DNA of 64,000 nt from Zychaea mexicana. Its lineage: Eukaryota > Mucoromycota > Mucoromycetes > Mucorales > Lichtheimiaceae. Each line of letters begins with the position of its first letter. The stretch's first letter is position 1. The notes beneath the pieces are model-generated. The model did not search any database and had not been told where the DNA came from. It worked only from the letters and a program-made list of their open reading frames with translations. A program made the position numbers and the translations under genes. The stretch covers positions 1-64,000 of the forward strand of contig NW_026516675.1 of the NCBI RefSeq assembly GCF_025766255.1. Reading direction: 5' to 3'. Below, piece after piece: positions 31,531 to 44,000 of the stretch.

Positions 31531-33796
31531 CTCTCTCTTTTCTTTTCTTTTGTAAGAGTGCACGTGTCCTTTCTTCTAAATTATTCCTGCATCCCTATAT
31601 CTCTTCCTCTTATTACACAAAATAAAAACGAACGATGTATGTTTCTGCATCAAACACATTCATGCATTGCTCTAGTACAAGCTACACAACACAAGGAGCG
31701 GAATAGAGAAAACGCATATATAGAGTATTTAAGTATATGGGTCTTTATTGTTGTTAGAGAGACAAGTAGGTGTGCTGCATCATAATGCATAAATTCGATT
31801 CCTGTAAACCTAGGATATAAGGGCGCTCATAAAAGAGCAAGATGAGAAAGTAAAGAAAAGTGGGTAAGGGTACAGCCCCCTACCTCTGGTGCTGTCTATT
31901 TTCATAGGAGTAACGTTTGTAAAATCATAAAGCAACTCGTTGAATGCCCTCTGCATCAGTACACTGGTAGAGAGTACAATCGTAGATGCACATGAGCTAC
32001 CTGGTGCATATCTACTACATTTAGTATATGCACCCTGATGTTTTTTCCAACTCATACCCCCAAAGCTTGACATCCAACTATAAAGCTTTTTTTAAACTAC
32101 TGAATATTTGGTTTTTCGTGCGGTGCTATTACCGAGGGATAGGGAAGAAAAGGAAGTAGCTGCTTGTAACTGCCTCGTTTCGATACATTGCACACTACTT
32201 ACCAAAATGAAGGCAATACTATACACGCACAAAGACACATACAAACACATACATATATTATATAGTATGAAATTGTGTGCATTCACTTACTCAATAGGAT
32301 AGACACTCAATACTTGCTGATAGTTGATATTCCTATTTCCATTTGCTGTGCTCTTCATATGAAGAAATAAAACACGAATCGTCATTGCCCTCATGCATTA
32401 GTCATAGTAAATAGAGCGGTGCCAGCAGTGGCATTGTACTCTATAGGCATCCTTGAGATTTAAACATACTATACTCTGAAGGTACATAGTAAACTGCTTG
32501 TTTTTACCTTTTCCTTTCGCTTTATTAATGCCGTCGCGTTTAACAGGTGTACCCTTCCATGTTCCCAACACTGTGTTTGTCAATGCTTTTGCAATCTCCG
32601 TGGAAACGACATAGCACTTTTATCAGTTGTTCTGTATACAAAAAGCCAAGCGAGTAAAAGCCGCACTTTCCTCTATCTCTTCTGCTATACAGCTTATAGT
32701 GCTGCTTTATTTTATTTTATTCTACAGCTGCTTAGAAAGGGTCGTGTCAGCAAATTGTCCACTCTTCCACTTACTTAGTCCAGAATTGTTCAAGACATTA
32801 TAGCCACAGGCAATGGCAACTATAATAAAAGAAAATAATAACTCCGAGCTTTCCCTTTACTTCCGCAATTTTTTGTCACTCATTCGTTCGCTTATAGTAA
32901 AATTATCCCTGCTTCCACGATGTTCATATAAAAGTGGACACATTGATGAACATCCAAAAATATATAAGAGCTGTCGATAGCAATAAATAAGTTTTCCTTG
33001 CATTAACAGTGAAAATACCAGGCAAAAGTTCCTCTGTCATCCCTTTTAAATTTAACAAACCAATATGAAGTAGGGTTTCGTGTTAGAGCAATAATAATAA
33101 CGTTTAGGGTTATATATAGTCATAGCAATAAATAAGCTCACGAAGCTAGCAGTTTCGGGTTTAGGAGGGGGGTGTACGGGGGACCCCCACCTTGGGGGTC
33201 TGGGGGGAACCCCTAGGAAACATCCAATCTATTGAATGACCTAGAGCACAGTGAAGGGGCTCATTCAGCCGACCAAAGCGAGGCAGGTAGATGTTGGTTA
33301 TAATAAATATTAAATTCATTTTCTAATTGTTTTAATTCTTTATCAATATTTTTTATCTTATTTCTATAATCATTATATTACTTTTTAATATTTTTTATTT
33401 TTCTACATTTTATTTTATTTTCTAATATAATATAATTTAGTAATAGATAATCTTATTTATTAGGATATTTAATGTTTTTATTTTCGTCAAGAAAATAAAA
33501 ATTATAATAATTTAATGCAAATTTTAATTCAGGAATACTTGCTATATTATAATTTTCAAATATTTTATTTAGCTAATAAGCAATATAAAAACCAATCTAG
33601 TTTATAGGGTTCCCAACGTAGTACAAACCTCACATTTAGGTCACACATAGCGATGCCTCCTAGCTATTAACTACAAAAACCAGTTTCTCTCTACTATATT
33701 TAGTTCATGAGAAATTGCAGTTTTAAAAAGGGATATACAGTATGTTTATAAAATTAAAAAAAAATAATTAATTCCTATTATGACCATACTGATTTA
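31531..33796. other. Gene-poor AT-rich DNA
   Basis: No supported gene, RNA or element in 2.3 kb. Short frames here lack coding character. A GC-rich hairpin-forming island lies at 33165-33214. The phrase TAGCAATAAATAAG occurs twice (about 32978 and 33123). Confidence 0.4.
33165..33214. repeat. GC-rich inverted island
   Basis: Runs of G and C in alternating order (GGGGGACCCCC, TTGGGGGTC, GGGGGGAACCCC) within very AT-rich DNA; strong hairpin potential, function unknown. Confidence 0.5.
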
Positions 33797-33867
33797 TACA
33801 GGATTTTTCATCTCCTAGCAGATGTTTGAACTTTTATTTGGGCAGAAGGGATTTAATTTTAGGCAGA

Positions 33868-34262
33868 GTGGACATGAATGTTAATCTGAGTGGACATGAA
33901 TGAAAGTTAATCTGGACATGAATAATAATTGATCTAGACATGAATGAAAATCGAGCTGGACATGAATGAAAATCGATCTAGATATGAATAAAAATCGAGC
34001 TGGACATGAATGAAAATCGAGCTGGACATAAATAAAGATCGATCTGGACATGAACATAAAATGATCTGGACATGAATATACATCGACCTGGACATGAATA
34101 TAAATCGATCTGGACATGAGTAAAATCAATCTGGACAAAATAAAAATCAATCTGTACATGAATGAAAATCATTCTGACAAGAATAATAATCAATCTAAAC
34201 ATGAATAATAGACAACCTGGACATAATAATAGTCAACCTGGACATAGTTTTAGTCAACTAAG
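33868..34262 (-). repeat. Minisatellite at left arm end, 21-22-bp unit
   Basis: About 18 units of GGACATGAATGAAAATCGA plus 2-3 bases, with variants (AATATAAATC, AATAATAATC). Inverted counterpart at 37100-37585. Confidence 0.85.
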
Positions 34263-35223
34263 ACATAATAAAAGTTGAAGTAGATAATATATTAAGTGTA
34301 GCAGAGCAGAATATATGAGTACTTAAGATTTTCAATTCAAGTCAAGACATAATAGAAGTTAAGCAGTACAAAGCCAATGTCAAGATATAGTAGTATGGCT
34401 GTTTCACTCGTGACAAGAAGCTTGTAGGCTAATGTACAGGAAATGGCAAGGGTGCGTCAGAGACTCACTGTGCGCATAAGCCTATTTTGCTGCTGTGGGA
34501 ACAGGGCCTGAGCGTTTCCCCTCATTTCACTTTACCTGGGTTGAGTTTGAAACAAATTGGAGGCTAGTGGCAGAGGTAGGTGGAAAGTGTGGGGTTTGTT
34601 AGCAGCAGCAGGGAGGAAAAAAACAATAACCAAAGATCCTTTTTTTTCTCATTACCATTCGCCATGGCAAATCAACAGCTTCGACGCACACTTGTAAATG
34701 GCTCCTACTCTCTTCACGATGAATAAAAAACAAAGAAAACAAAACGGCACAATCTACGGATTTATTGAAAAACGAAATGAAGATAACTGTTTTCTTAAAA
34801 AAAGCATGTGCTCAAGATTTATAAAGGAGTAGACCGCCGTTACTGCTGCTTAAAAAAACGCTGGATAAGTGAACAAGGGAAGGAAAAGGTTATTGGTTGT
34901 GCTTGAGGTATAGCTTTAGTGGAGATATGCCCATTCAGAATTACTGCTTCTTTGTCATTTTCTCTGTATATACTTGATGCACCATCTTGTACTAATCCAA
35001 CGTCAAACTTACGTGTGTAATACAACATCGTCCTCTACCTGCACAAACCATTCGTACTTACAATAAGAACAATGCAACAATCTTCTTCTCCATTACTCAT
35101 ACACAATTATATACAACATGACACTGATCCGCCATTGACTTGCAAAATATACAGCCTGACGCATTTATTTTTCACTATCATGTACGCCCATATTACATGA
35201 TGACGACTATAACGCCGGTCTTT

Positions 35224-36171
35224 TGTTTTAACACTTGTACGTACAAGCACATCATCATCATATTGACGGTCATCACTTTCTATGCTGTATGTATACACAT
35301 CAATGCGATGATAATTATATTCTTATGATGCATACACACTACCACAACTATAATATTCCTCTGCAATTCGCTGTACTCGCACACACACGATGGCAACAAC
35401 GATTACCTTTTTCTTTTTGCATATGCCAACACAAACATTGCCGGTCTTGATGGTTAAGGTAGTTATATATGCTGATGGGTGGTATGTAGTGTTTTATTAT
35501 TGTTACTGTGATGTTATGGTTGGGATGAAAAAAATAAAAGTAAAAGATCATACATTATGTAGTCATTATGTTTCAGTTGTCTGCATAAACGGGTGTGAGA
35601 TGGGATTGCATGTTATTACAAGTGCTTCTATAAAAACTATAGATATAGCTCTGAGCGGTGATGATAATATGGCAGGGACAAAGAAGAAAAGGCGTTTGTT
35701 GTTATGAAGGAGGAAGTTTCTTTGCTATTACAACAGCAACTTTATTTGTTGTTAATAACAACAACTATGAACAACCGACAAGTTACTACCCTTGACGACT
35801 CGCTACGCTCTCTCTCACTCGACTGTACGTGGAGTTCTTGCACTCATTCCTAATGAAATCGTGTGCGTTCCTACTGCTCAATGGCAGATCTTCAAGGATC
35901 GCATCTCAGAATTGTGTGGCTACAAATGGGTTCACAAACGCGAGACTGTGTATGGCACCAGACGCTCTGCCACGCAATATCAATAATTACACTAACCATC
36001 CTTCACCACGAAACAACATCCTTCGCACCTGTATAACTCTTATAGAACCTTCTTCGTTGTCTTTCTTATATAACGGTCAACATACTTTATTTTCATCCAA
36101 TCCACAGCAACACAAAAGGAAAGAAACCTGTCAGTTATCCTTCCTGCTATCTACAGCTCATTTTCCATAAA
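35224..36171. other. Core of Foldback-like element
   Basis: The unique segment between the arms. Frames at 35390-35707 (+) and 35829-36170 (+) are open but show no known motif. I see no supported gene. Confidence 0.4.
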
Positions 36172-37099
36172 GACCGGCGATATTAACGTTAGTATATGCA
36201 AAAGGTAAAAAGTAATCGCGTCAGGCTGTATATTTTGCAAGTCAATGGTGGATCAGCGTCATGTTGTATATAATTGTGTATGAGTAATGGAGAAGAAGAT
36301 TGTTGCATTGTTCTTATTGTGAGTACGAATGGTTTGTGCAGGTAGAGGACGATGTTGTATTACACACGTAAGTTTGACGTTGGATTAGTACAAGATGGTG
36401 CATCAAGTATATACAGAGAAAATGACAAAGAAGCAGTAATTCTGAATGGGCATATCTCCACTAAAGCTATACCTCAAGCACAACCAATAACCTTTTCCTT
36501 CCCTTGTTCACTTATCCAGCGTTTTTTTAAGCAGCAGTAACGGCGGTCTACTCCTTTATAAATCTTGAGCACATGCTTTTTTTAAGAAAACAGTTATCTT
36601 CATTTCGTTTTTCAATAAATCCGTAGATTGTGCCGTTTTGTTTTCTTTGTTTTTTATTCATCGTGAAGAGAGTAGGAGCCATTTACAAGTGTGCGTCGAA
36701 GCTGTTGATTTGCCATGGCGAATGGTAATGAGAAAAAAAAGGATCTTTGGTTGTTGTTTTTTTCCTCCCTGCTGCTGCTAACAAACCCCACACTTTCCAC
36801 CTACCTCTGCCACCAGCCTCCAATTTGTTTCAAACTCAACCCAGGTAAAGTGAAATGAGGGGAAACGCTCAGGCCCTGTTCCCACAGCAGCAAAATAGGC
36901 TTATGCGCACAGTGAGTCTCTGACGCACCCTTGCCATTTCCTGTACATTAGCCTACAAGCTTCTTGTCACGAGTGAAACAGCCATACTACTATATCTTGA
37001 CATTAGCTTTGTACTGCTTAACTTCTATTATGTCTTGACTTGAATTGAAAATCTTAAGTACTCATATATTCTGCTCTGCTACACTTAATATATTATCTA

Positions 37100-37585
37100 C
37101 TTCAACTTTTATTATGTCTTAGTTGACTAAAACTATGTCTAGGTTGACTATTATTATGTCCAGGTTGTCTATTATTCATGTTTAGATTGATTATTATTCT
37201 TGTCAGAATGATTTTCATTCATGTACAGATTGATTTTTATTTTGTCCAGATTGATTTTACTCATGTCCAGATCGATTTATATTCATGTCCAGGTCGATGT
37301 ATATTCATGTCCAGATCATTTTATATTCATGTCCAGATCGATTTTCATTCATGTCCAGCTCGATTTTCATTCATGTCCAGCTCGATTTTCATTCATGTCT
37401 AGCTCGATTTTCATTCATGTCCAGCTCGATTTTCAATCATGTCCAGCTCGATTTTCAATCATGTCTAGATCGATTTTCATTCATGTCCAGCTCGATTTTT
37501 ATTCATGTCCAGATCAATTATTATTCATGTCCAGATTAACTTTCATTCATGTCCACTCAGATTAACATTCATGTCCACTCTGCCT
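37100..37585 (+). repeat. Minisatellite at right arm end, 21-22-bp unit
   Basis: About 21 units of TCGATTTTCATTCATGTCC type. It has a few more units than the left arm, so copy number differs between arms. Confidence 0.85.
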
Positions 37586-37649
37586 AAAATTAAATCCCTT
37601 CTGCCTAAATAAAAGTTCAAACGTCTACTAGGAGATGAAAAATCCTGTA

Positions 37650-37886
37650 ATTGCAATTACTCTGCCAATATTAGCATTAAACATATGCAAATTATGAATC
37701 TTTAATCTTAGAGGTTTGCAGACTGAATGGTAAACTTTTTTCTCTGTTATAGAAGCTCTGTGCAACGCTATTATCGTCTGAAGTTGACTAATACTTTAAA
37801 GTCTTAGATCTCTTTATAAAATAATGCTAAAATTATGAAACAGATACCAGTATGTAGCTAGTAATCAAGGAAATCTGGCGATATAA
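37650..37886. other. Spacer between Foldback-like elements
   Basis: AT-rich, no feature recognised. Confidence 0.3.
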
Positions 37887-38347
37887 GATTTCTCATCTCA
37901 TAGTAGACATTTGAGCTTTTAATTAGACAGAAGGGATTTAATCTTAGGCAGAGTGAATATAAATATTAGTCTGACTAGATATGAATAAAAGATTAATAGG
38001 ACATAAATAAAAGATGAAGTTGATGTAATAAAAGACATACTAGACATAATTAATCATCTAACTAGACATAAATGAAAGTCAGTAGAGACTTATATAAAAT
38101 TTATAGAGAGTGATATGCTAGTCTAATGACCAAGAATATTTATGCGAATAAAGTTTTATCGAAGTCATTACTAACTTTTATTTATGTCTAGTTTGTCTTT
38201 TATTTATATCTACTTCATCTTTTATTTATGTCCCCTTTGTCTTCTATTCATGTCTAATCAGACTAATATTTATGTCTACTCTGCCTAAGATTAAATTCCT
38301 TCTACCAAATTAAAAGCTCAAATGTCTACTATGAGATGAAAAATCCT
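37887..38347. mobile_element. Short relative of the Foldback-like element (MITE-like)
   Basis: The ends are inverted copies (ATTTCTCATCTCATAGTAGA.. and its mirror ending TCTACTATGAGATGAAAAAT), followed by GACAGAAGGGATTTAATCTT/GGCAGAGT motifs and diverged GACATAAAT repeats. These are the same motifs as the 33797-37649 element, but total length is only about 460 bp and there is no core. Confidence 0.7.
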
Positions 38348-39107
38348 ATATATACTTTATAATATACATATAATTACTATTATCCTTATTTTACTTGTTC
38401 TTCTTCTCTTTCTTATATTTTTACTCTCACTTATCAGCTATTATTAGCATTTTTATTAAATAAAAGGCACGATCTCATATATTAATAGTTACATATAAAA
38501 ATCAAATTTTGAAAACTTCATATTTTATAGGAAAAAGCTAATATGAAACTAATCTTGATGTACCAAACTTCAAATGCTTCGTTCTCGCTTTCTACTAGAC
38601 GCTAAATCACAATATAAACACCATCAGATAGAGCACGAGTCAACAGTTCTTCATCTTAATTTGGGACTCCGATGGTACACGTGATCATAGAAAACTGGAT
38701 TGGTTCTTATAACGTACAGTAACCTTTTAATTATCATATCATTATAGTTTTTAACTATATAATATTCTTGTTTATAATTAATAGAAATATTATTATCTTT
38801 ATCTTCATTACCAGTTTTTATATTTTCGTCAATTTCACTAATATCATTATTTTTGTTATTATGTTATTATTATTTGTTACACAAACACTTTCCTCCATAG
38901 AAAATAAATAATTATTTATTTTAGAAATTCAAATTCAATTTTTTAAATTATGCAAGAAAAAAATCGGAGTTTAAAATATGTACGGTAAACTATAATTCAA
39001 CCCTTTTGTTCCTCTCTCTTCTCATTGGCTATAGACTGATCTGCCAAAAAGTGACACGACATTAATACAATAAGAAAATTAATAAACACTAAAAAATTGA
39101 GTGCTCA
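38348..39107. other. AT-rich intergenic DNA
   Basis: No gene or repeat recognised in this 760-bp stretch up to the tRNA-Glu gene. Confidence 0.4.
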
Positions 39108-39179
39108 TTCCCCCACCGGGAATCGAACCCGGGCCACCTGTGTGAAAGACAGGGATCCTGACCACTGGACCATAGAGGA
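39108..39179 (-). tRNA. tRNA-Glu (anticodon UUC)
   Basis: A 72-nt gene on the minus strand. The acceptor TCCTCTA pairs with TGGGGGA (two G-U pairs). The anticodon stem CCTGT/ACAGG has the loop CTTTCAC (anticodon TTC). The T arm is CCCGG-GTTCGATT-CCCGG (B box). The A box is in TGGTCCAGTGGTCAGG. There is no intron and no encoded CCA. Its first 16 nt are repeated at each junction of the LINE array that starts at its 5' side. Confidence 0.93.
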
Positions 39180-39359
39180 GAGACATCTGTCGAGCATTGC
39201 GCGCGGCGAAAACCACCTCTTTTTATACTTTTCTTCACTCTGCACCCCCAAAAACTCGTCCTTTTTTCCGATCACCCCCCAAAAATTACGACCTCGAACT
39301 CGCCTCGCGTAACACCCGAGGCAACCGCCAATATTCCCACCTCACCACGTACAACAGCC

Positions 39360-41081
39360 ATGCCTGCATCACCTACAGCACCAGAATCGGCCATACGCCT
39401 CACATTAGCTTTGCCTATTAGAGCAAAACAGCGTGCTTCACAGCGGGCAACCCATATCCCCTCCCCTATCAAGAAGACCCCTTCCCCCATAGAAGGAAAT
39501 TCACAGCAAAAACGGCAAAAACACCGCACCACCCCTTCACCTACTACAACAGAAATTGCCACCCCCAACACCATCCATTCCGCAGATATGTTTATCAACG
39601 GCCAAGAGGTATCACCATACCCCCAGTCCGAACGCACCTGCAGCAACAGCCCCCTCACCGAACGCGGCACCGCCGCCCTTCAGCAACAACAGCAACAGCA
39701 AACCAACAACAACAACAACAACCAGCAAGAGCAAGAGCTCTTGTATAGCTCTCTGCATACATCACTCCCAGATACACAGGAGCAGGAGGATGCAGCATTG
39801 GTAACAACAACAACAACTACAACAGCAATCCCTCCCTGGTTCCTCGTGTTCCAGTAGAAAATTGCAGCCCACGATGAGCAATTAGAGCAAATGGCCGCTC
39901 TAATTAAAGAAAACAAGCAACTCCGGTCAGAATTAGCACTCGCTTATCAGCGTATTGCCGAGCTCGAGGGAGAACATCCCCCTATGCCACCAGCAGCAAC
40001 AATGACCGTTATGGATAGCACCCCTGAGTACGAAGATGATGAATGTCTTACAGGCACTATTGAGTCTGTACACGCGGGTACACCAGAATCTCGAGCTGTG
40101 TACCAGCAGCAAAAGCGTGCCCGTGAAGCACACTAAGAGCAAGATTGGGAGAAGCGTCTCACACGCCAGCTCAAGCTGATGGATCGCATGGACCAGCAGC
40201 AACAGCAAAAGCAACAAAAACAACAAAAGCAACAACAACCTGCACCTAACAACAACAGCAGCAAAAAGACGTATGCAGCAGCAGCCAGCAAAAACGTTAG
40301 CAGCAACAACAACAAGCAAAAGACCCGTCGTGTTGTGAAAACACTAACAGCAGCAATGGTGGCATGGGCCAGTCGTGGATTTGCCCCAATAGATCCTACT
40401 GCCGCACAAGGGTATACATTTGTGTACCTCAACAGCCCCCACCGCATGCGCCATAGTGAAGTACATAAACGCCTTGCTATCCTCAAGGTGCCACAGGCCC
40501 GCATTCTTGACGTCCACTTCCCTACTACTGGTATTGTAGGCCTATTGATCCATCAATCGTTCAAGAATGAGCTTGAGCAGCTACTGGTGCCAGGTAGCAT
40601 CAAATTTGTCGACTTTGATCCATTGTCACCTACTGTCATTAAGGATCAAAATCTCGAAACCATGACAGCAACGGAAAAGACAACAAAGGCAATCGATATC
40701 CATCAGAGACGCATTTACCACACATGCCTTCAAATGCCGCACACCTATCTTGGTAACGCAATCATGCGTTATTTCTGTGCCGACAGCTATGACGGGCCCC
40801 ATAAGCTACCTACGGAAATGCTGATTGAGTTCCAGAAGCTGCGCCCAGCACCACAATTCCGTCGTCGTAGGGAATTGACACCAGTAGAAGCAGCGTCAGC
40901 ATTCCTAGCACCAGCAACAAGCAACAAGGACGACGACGGCCGCAAGAACAACAGCGCCAAAAGCAGCAACAACAACATGGGAGAGGGAGAGGATGTTGAC
41001 ATGGGCAACATCTCTGCCAATAACTCTACCACCACCACCACCTCAAAAAACATCGAAGCCGCAGCAAAAGACAATAATTAA
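39360..41081 (+). pseudogene. LINE copy 1 ORF1, two in-frame stops
   Basis: A single frame of 574 codons from ATG 39360 (MPASPTAPESAIRL) to TAA 41079-41081. Breaks are TAG 39855-39857 (CAG in copy 3) and TAA 40134-40136 (CAA in copy 2). The protein is basic and Gln/Asn-rich at the N-terminus, with a coiled coil (MAALIKENKQLRSELALAY, IAELE), an acidic patch (PEYEDDECLTG), poly-Gln/Lys, and a conserved globular domain (MVAWASRGFAPIDPT, GYTFVYLNSPHRM, DVHFPTTGIVGLLIH) that may be the RNA-binding part. No CCHC knuckle is seen. The last codon overlaps the ORF2 start. Confidence 0.8.
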
Positions 41082-44000
41082 TGAGTGACACCATCAAGAT
41101 CGCTCAACTTAATGCAAATGGTATCGAAAGATCGCCAGATGTGTTAATTAATTATTGTATTGAAAATAACATTGATATTTTATTGCTAACGGAAACTAAA
41201 CTACTCGCTGGACGACTTACAACACCATGGACGCAATTTCATAATTATGCGTGGACTTCAGGCAACGCACGAGTCGGCTTTGGCGGGCTAACGCTGCTTG
41301 TGCGCCCTGATTTTCCTTACCATGTTCACCCTCACGACCATCCGAATCGCTACACCATCACCTGTACGATCGGACCCTACACCATCCACTGTCTCTACTT
41401 ACCTCCTTCTCTCTCCTTTCCCGACTACACCGCCACCATCCAACGCCTCACCATAGACAACAGCACCATAATCCTCGGCGACATCAACACTCGTCTTGGT
41501 GCACAGCTCGGCGATAACGACAGCACTTATCCTCGAGCAGGATTCCTGCAGCAATGGCTTGTTGACCATGGCATTGTTGTATAGAACGAAACACTCGCGT
41601 TCGGCAAACACACCTTCCACAAACCGAACGTTGGATCCAGCATCATCGACTTCTTCATCTCCTCACCTACTGCAGTGATATCACCTTCGCTCGTAGTAAG
41701 AGATGATTTGACGTTTGGATCCGATCATCACCTCTGCCAATTCGACTTCTTCCTCCACACACCAATTGACCGGTTGCCAGCTCCCAACGCGCCGCGCCAA
41801 CATTGGAAGCTACAGCGTTTGCATGAAGAAGATGTCCAGACGGTCTACATTGATGAGTTTACTCGCAATGTCGCACCGATTAGTGACGAGATACAGCAGT
41901 GTCTTGATCGCAATGAGCTGGACTTGGCGGCTATCGAACAGCTTGGCCAGCGTATCACTCAAGCCGTATACGAAGCGCTAGATGCAAGTGTCACTAGAGG
42001 GCAAGCCCGACCGAAGCAGTGGAAGTGGTTCTGGACCGCAGAGCTACAGAAGCTTGCTGACGAACGGCAGCAACGTTACAGTCGCTGGCGACATGCACCT
42101 GCCACCCTTGCACGAGTCACCCTGTGGAAGGAGTTCACCGATGCCCGAGACGAGCTGCGTATCGCCATCCGCCGTGCTCGCACTCGCCAATGGCGTGAAT
42201 TCTGTACCAAGATGCAACACAACGACCCATCCGAGGCCAACAGCGTCATCAAGAGCATGAGACGAAACTGCCAGAAAGGTGCCACGTTCTCGCATCCTCA
42301 AGGTCCCGCCCATGCTGCCGAAACAATGATCACTCATCTAGCTAGTGTCTTTGGCGGTGAGGTCTCTGACCCGCTGCAACAGTGCTACGATCAGCTGGAT
42401 GATGTTGGTGACGATCCGTTCTCACTAGAGCGTATTGTCATGGTGATCCACAAGGAGCTGCTAGGTCTTAAAGCACCTGGATCAGATCATATTCATGGTG
42501 AGATGCTAAAGCCGATTGCTCGTCCACTCACATCAGTGCTCTCCCCTTTTCTTCGTCTTTGTTGGTGCTGGTCGTATTTGCCTGCTGCTTGGCGCACTGC
42601 ACAGGTAGTACCGATCCACAAGAAAGGCAATCCATCCCTTGCGTCCAATTATCGGCCGATCAGTCTAACAAGCACGTTTCGTAAGATCGTCGAGCGGTGC
42701 TTGTTGCCAGTGCTGCTACAACAGATGCCTGCACTCGATGTAGCCCAAGGTGGGTTTCGGGCTCGTCGCGGTGCTCTCGACCAGGCGTTCAATTTACAAG
42801 TGTTGATGCGCCAATTCCAACGCCAACACGATCAGCCACCCGTTGTCGCGTTCCTAGATATCAAAGCGGCGTACGATTCTGTCGACCGTAACGTTATTTG
42901 GGGAGCGCTCACTGACCATCTGCAGCCAGCATTGCTTGAGTTGCTCAGGCATATGTTCAACGAGGTGTCGATCAGCGTCATCCTCAGCAACTACCAATCG
43001 CGTGCCATCCGTCCTCGTCGCGGTGTACTACAAGGCTCGATCCTTAGCCCGATCTTGTATGCCGTGTTCATCGACTCGCTGCCCAAGGTGCTACGACTTG
43101 GCAGCCGCCAACCACTGCTCATCCGCACTGTACCACTTGCTGATTACACTGAAGCATCTGCTCAGTTGCTGGAACGCCGCACCCTACGTGATCGTCGTCG
43201 CCAAGACACGGATATCTCCGTCATTAACTCGCTGCTGTATGCTGACGACGTGGCTATTTTCGGTTCTTCCGATGATGTACGCCAGCTGCTTACTATGGCA
43301 CAGTTGCACTCGGAACGGTATGGGTATCGATAGAGCCCTACCAAATGCCAGATCGTTAATGGCCAGCCTGGTGTCCAATATCGACTCTACGGTGAAGCCA
43401 TTGAACAAGTGCCCTGGTTCAAGTACCTTGGTATCCCGTTTACGGCAGAGGGCATCGACACCAACCGTTTGATCCAGACAAACGCTACCAAAACCATTAG
43501 CGCCATAGTTTTGCTTTGCAATATCGGCGCTCATCAATACAACTTTGGCCTCGGTCTCGCCCTGCGCCTGTATCGCAGCTTTGTTCGTCCTGTGCTGGAG
43601 TACGGCCTAGCAATCTTCACCCCAACCGCCACACAATATACCGCCCTCGAAAAGGTGCAGATTCGTTGCATTCGGTTAGCATTGAACGTTACCGGCCCTG
43701 CTGCCACCACACCAACAATCGTCCCCCTCCACCTTGCTGACTTGCCGTCAATCAAACTTCGAGTGCGTATCTTGCTGTTCAAGTTTTTGTGTCGTGCGTT
43801 CCGTTTGCCACCGTCAACCTTGCTCGCATGTGTCGTTTCTTCATTTCTTCGTCGCCATCACCCACCCGACTATTGGCGCGTCATGACAACAAATAAGCTA
43901 TGGGTAGACGAAAAAGAAGTAACTCGCCAAGCACCACTGCCACGCGACCCCATGCAGCACGTAATCGACAGTCACCACCAACAAGAATTGCAAAGCCGCC

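Larger units (their letters stand above)
33797..37649. mobile_element. Foldback-like element with 1.4-kb inverted arms
   Basis: Two long inverted arms, 33797-35223 and 36172-37649, flank a unique 0.95-kb core. The ends read ACAGGATTTTTCATCTCCTA on both sides (inverted). Next inward come GGCAGAAGGGATTTAAT and then a minisatellite of 21-22-bp units (GGACATGAATGAAAATCGA type), then non-repetitive arm sequence identical between arms over hundreds of bases. A 62-codon frame is repeated exactly in both arms (34840-35028 and 36352-36540). Long TIRs with tandem repeats at the ends are the structure of Foldback elements. No transposase is evident. Confidence 0.8.

Noticed and set aside
33881..34202. 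Open frames with repeating FIHVQLDFHSCP-type peptide (also 37178-37565)
   Set aside because: They arise from a 21-22-bp minisatellite whose unit length keeps several frames open; no start context, splice or known motif.
33868..34262. CRISPR-like array
   Set aside because: Units are contiguous with no spacers, and the host is eukaryotic.
35224..36171. Protein genes in the Foldback-like core
   Set aside because: Frames of 60-115 codons without motif, codon character or splice pattern.
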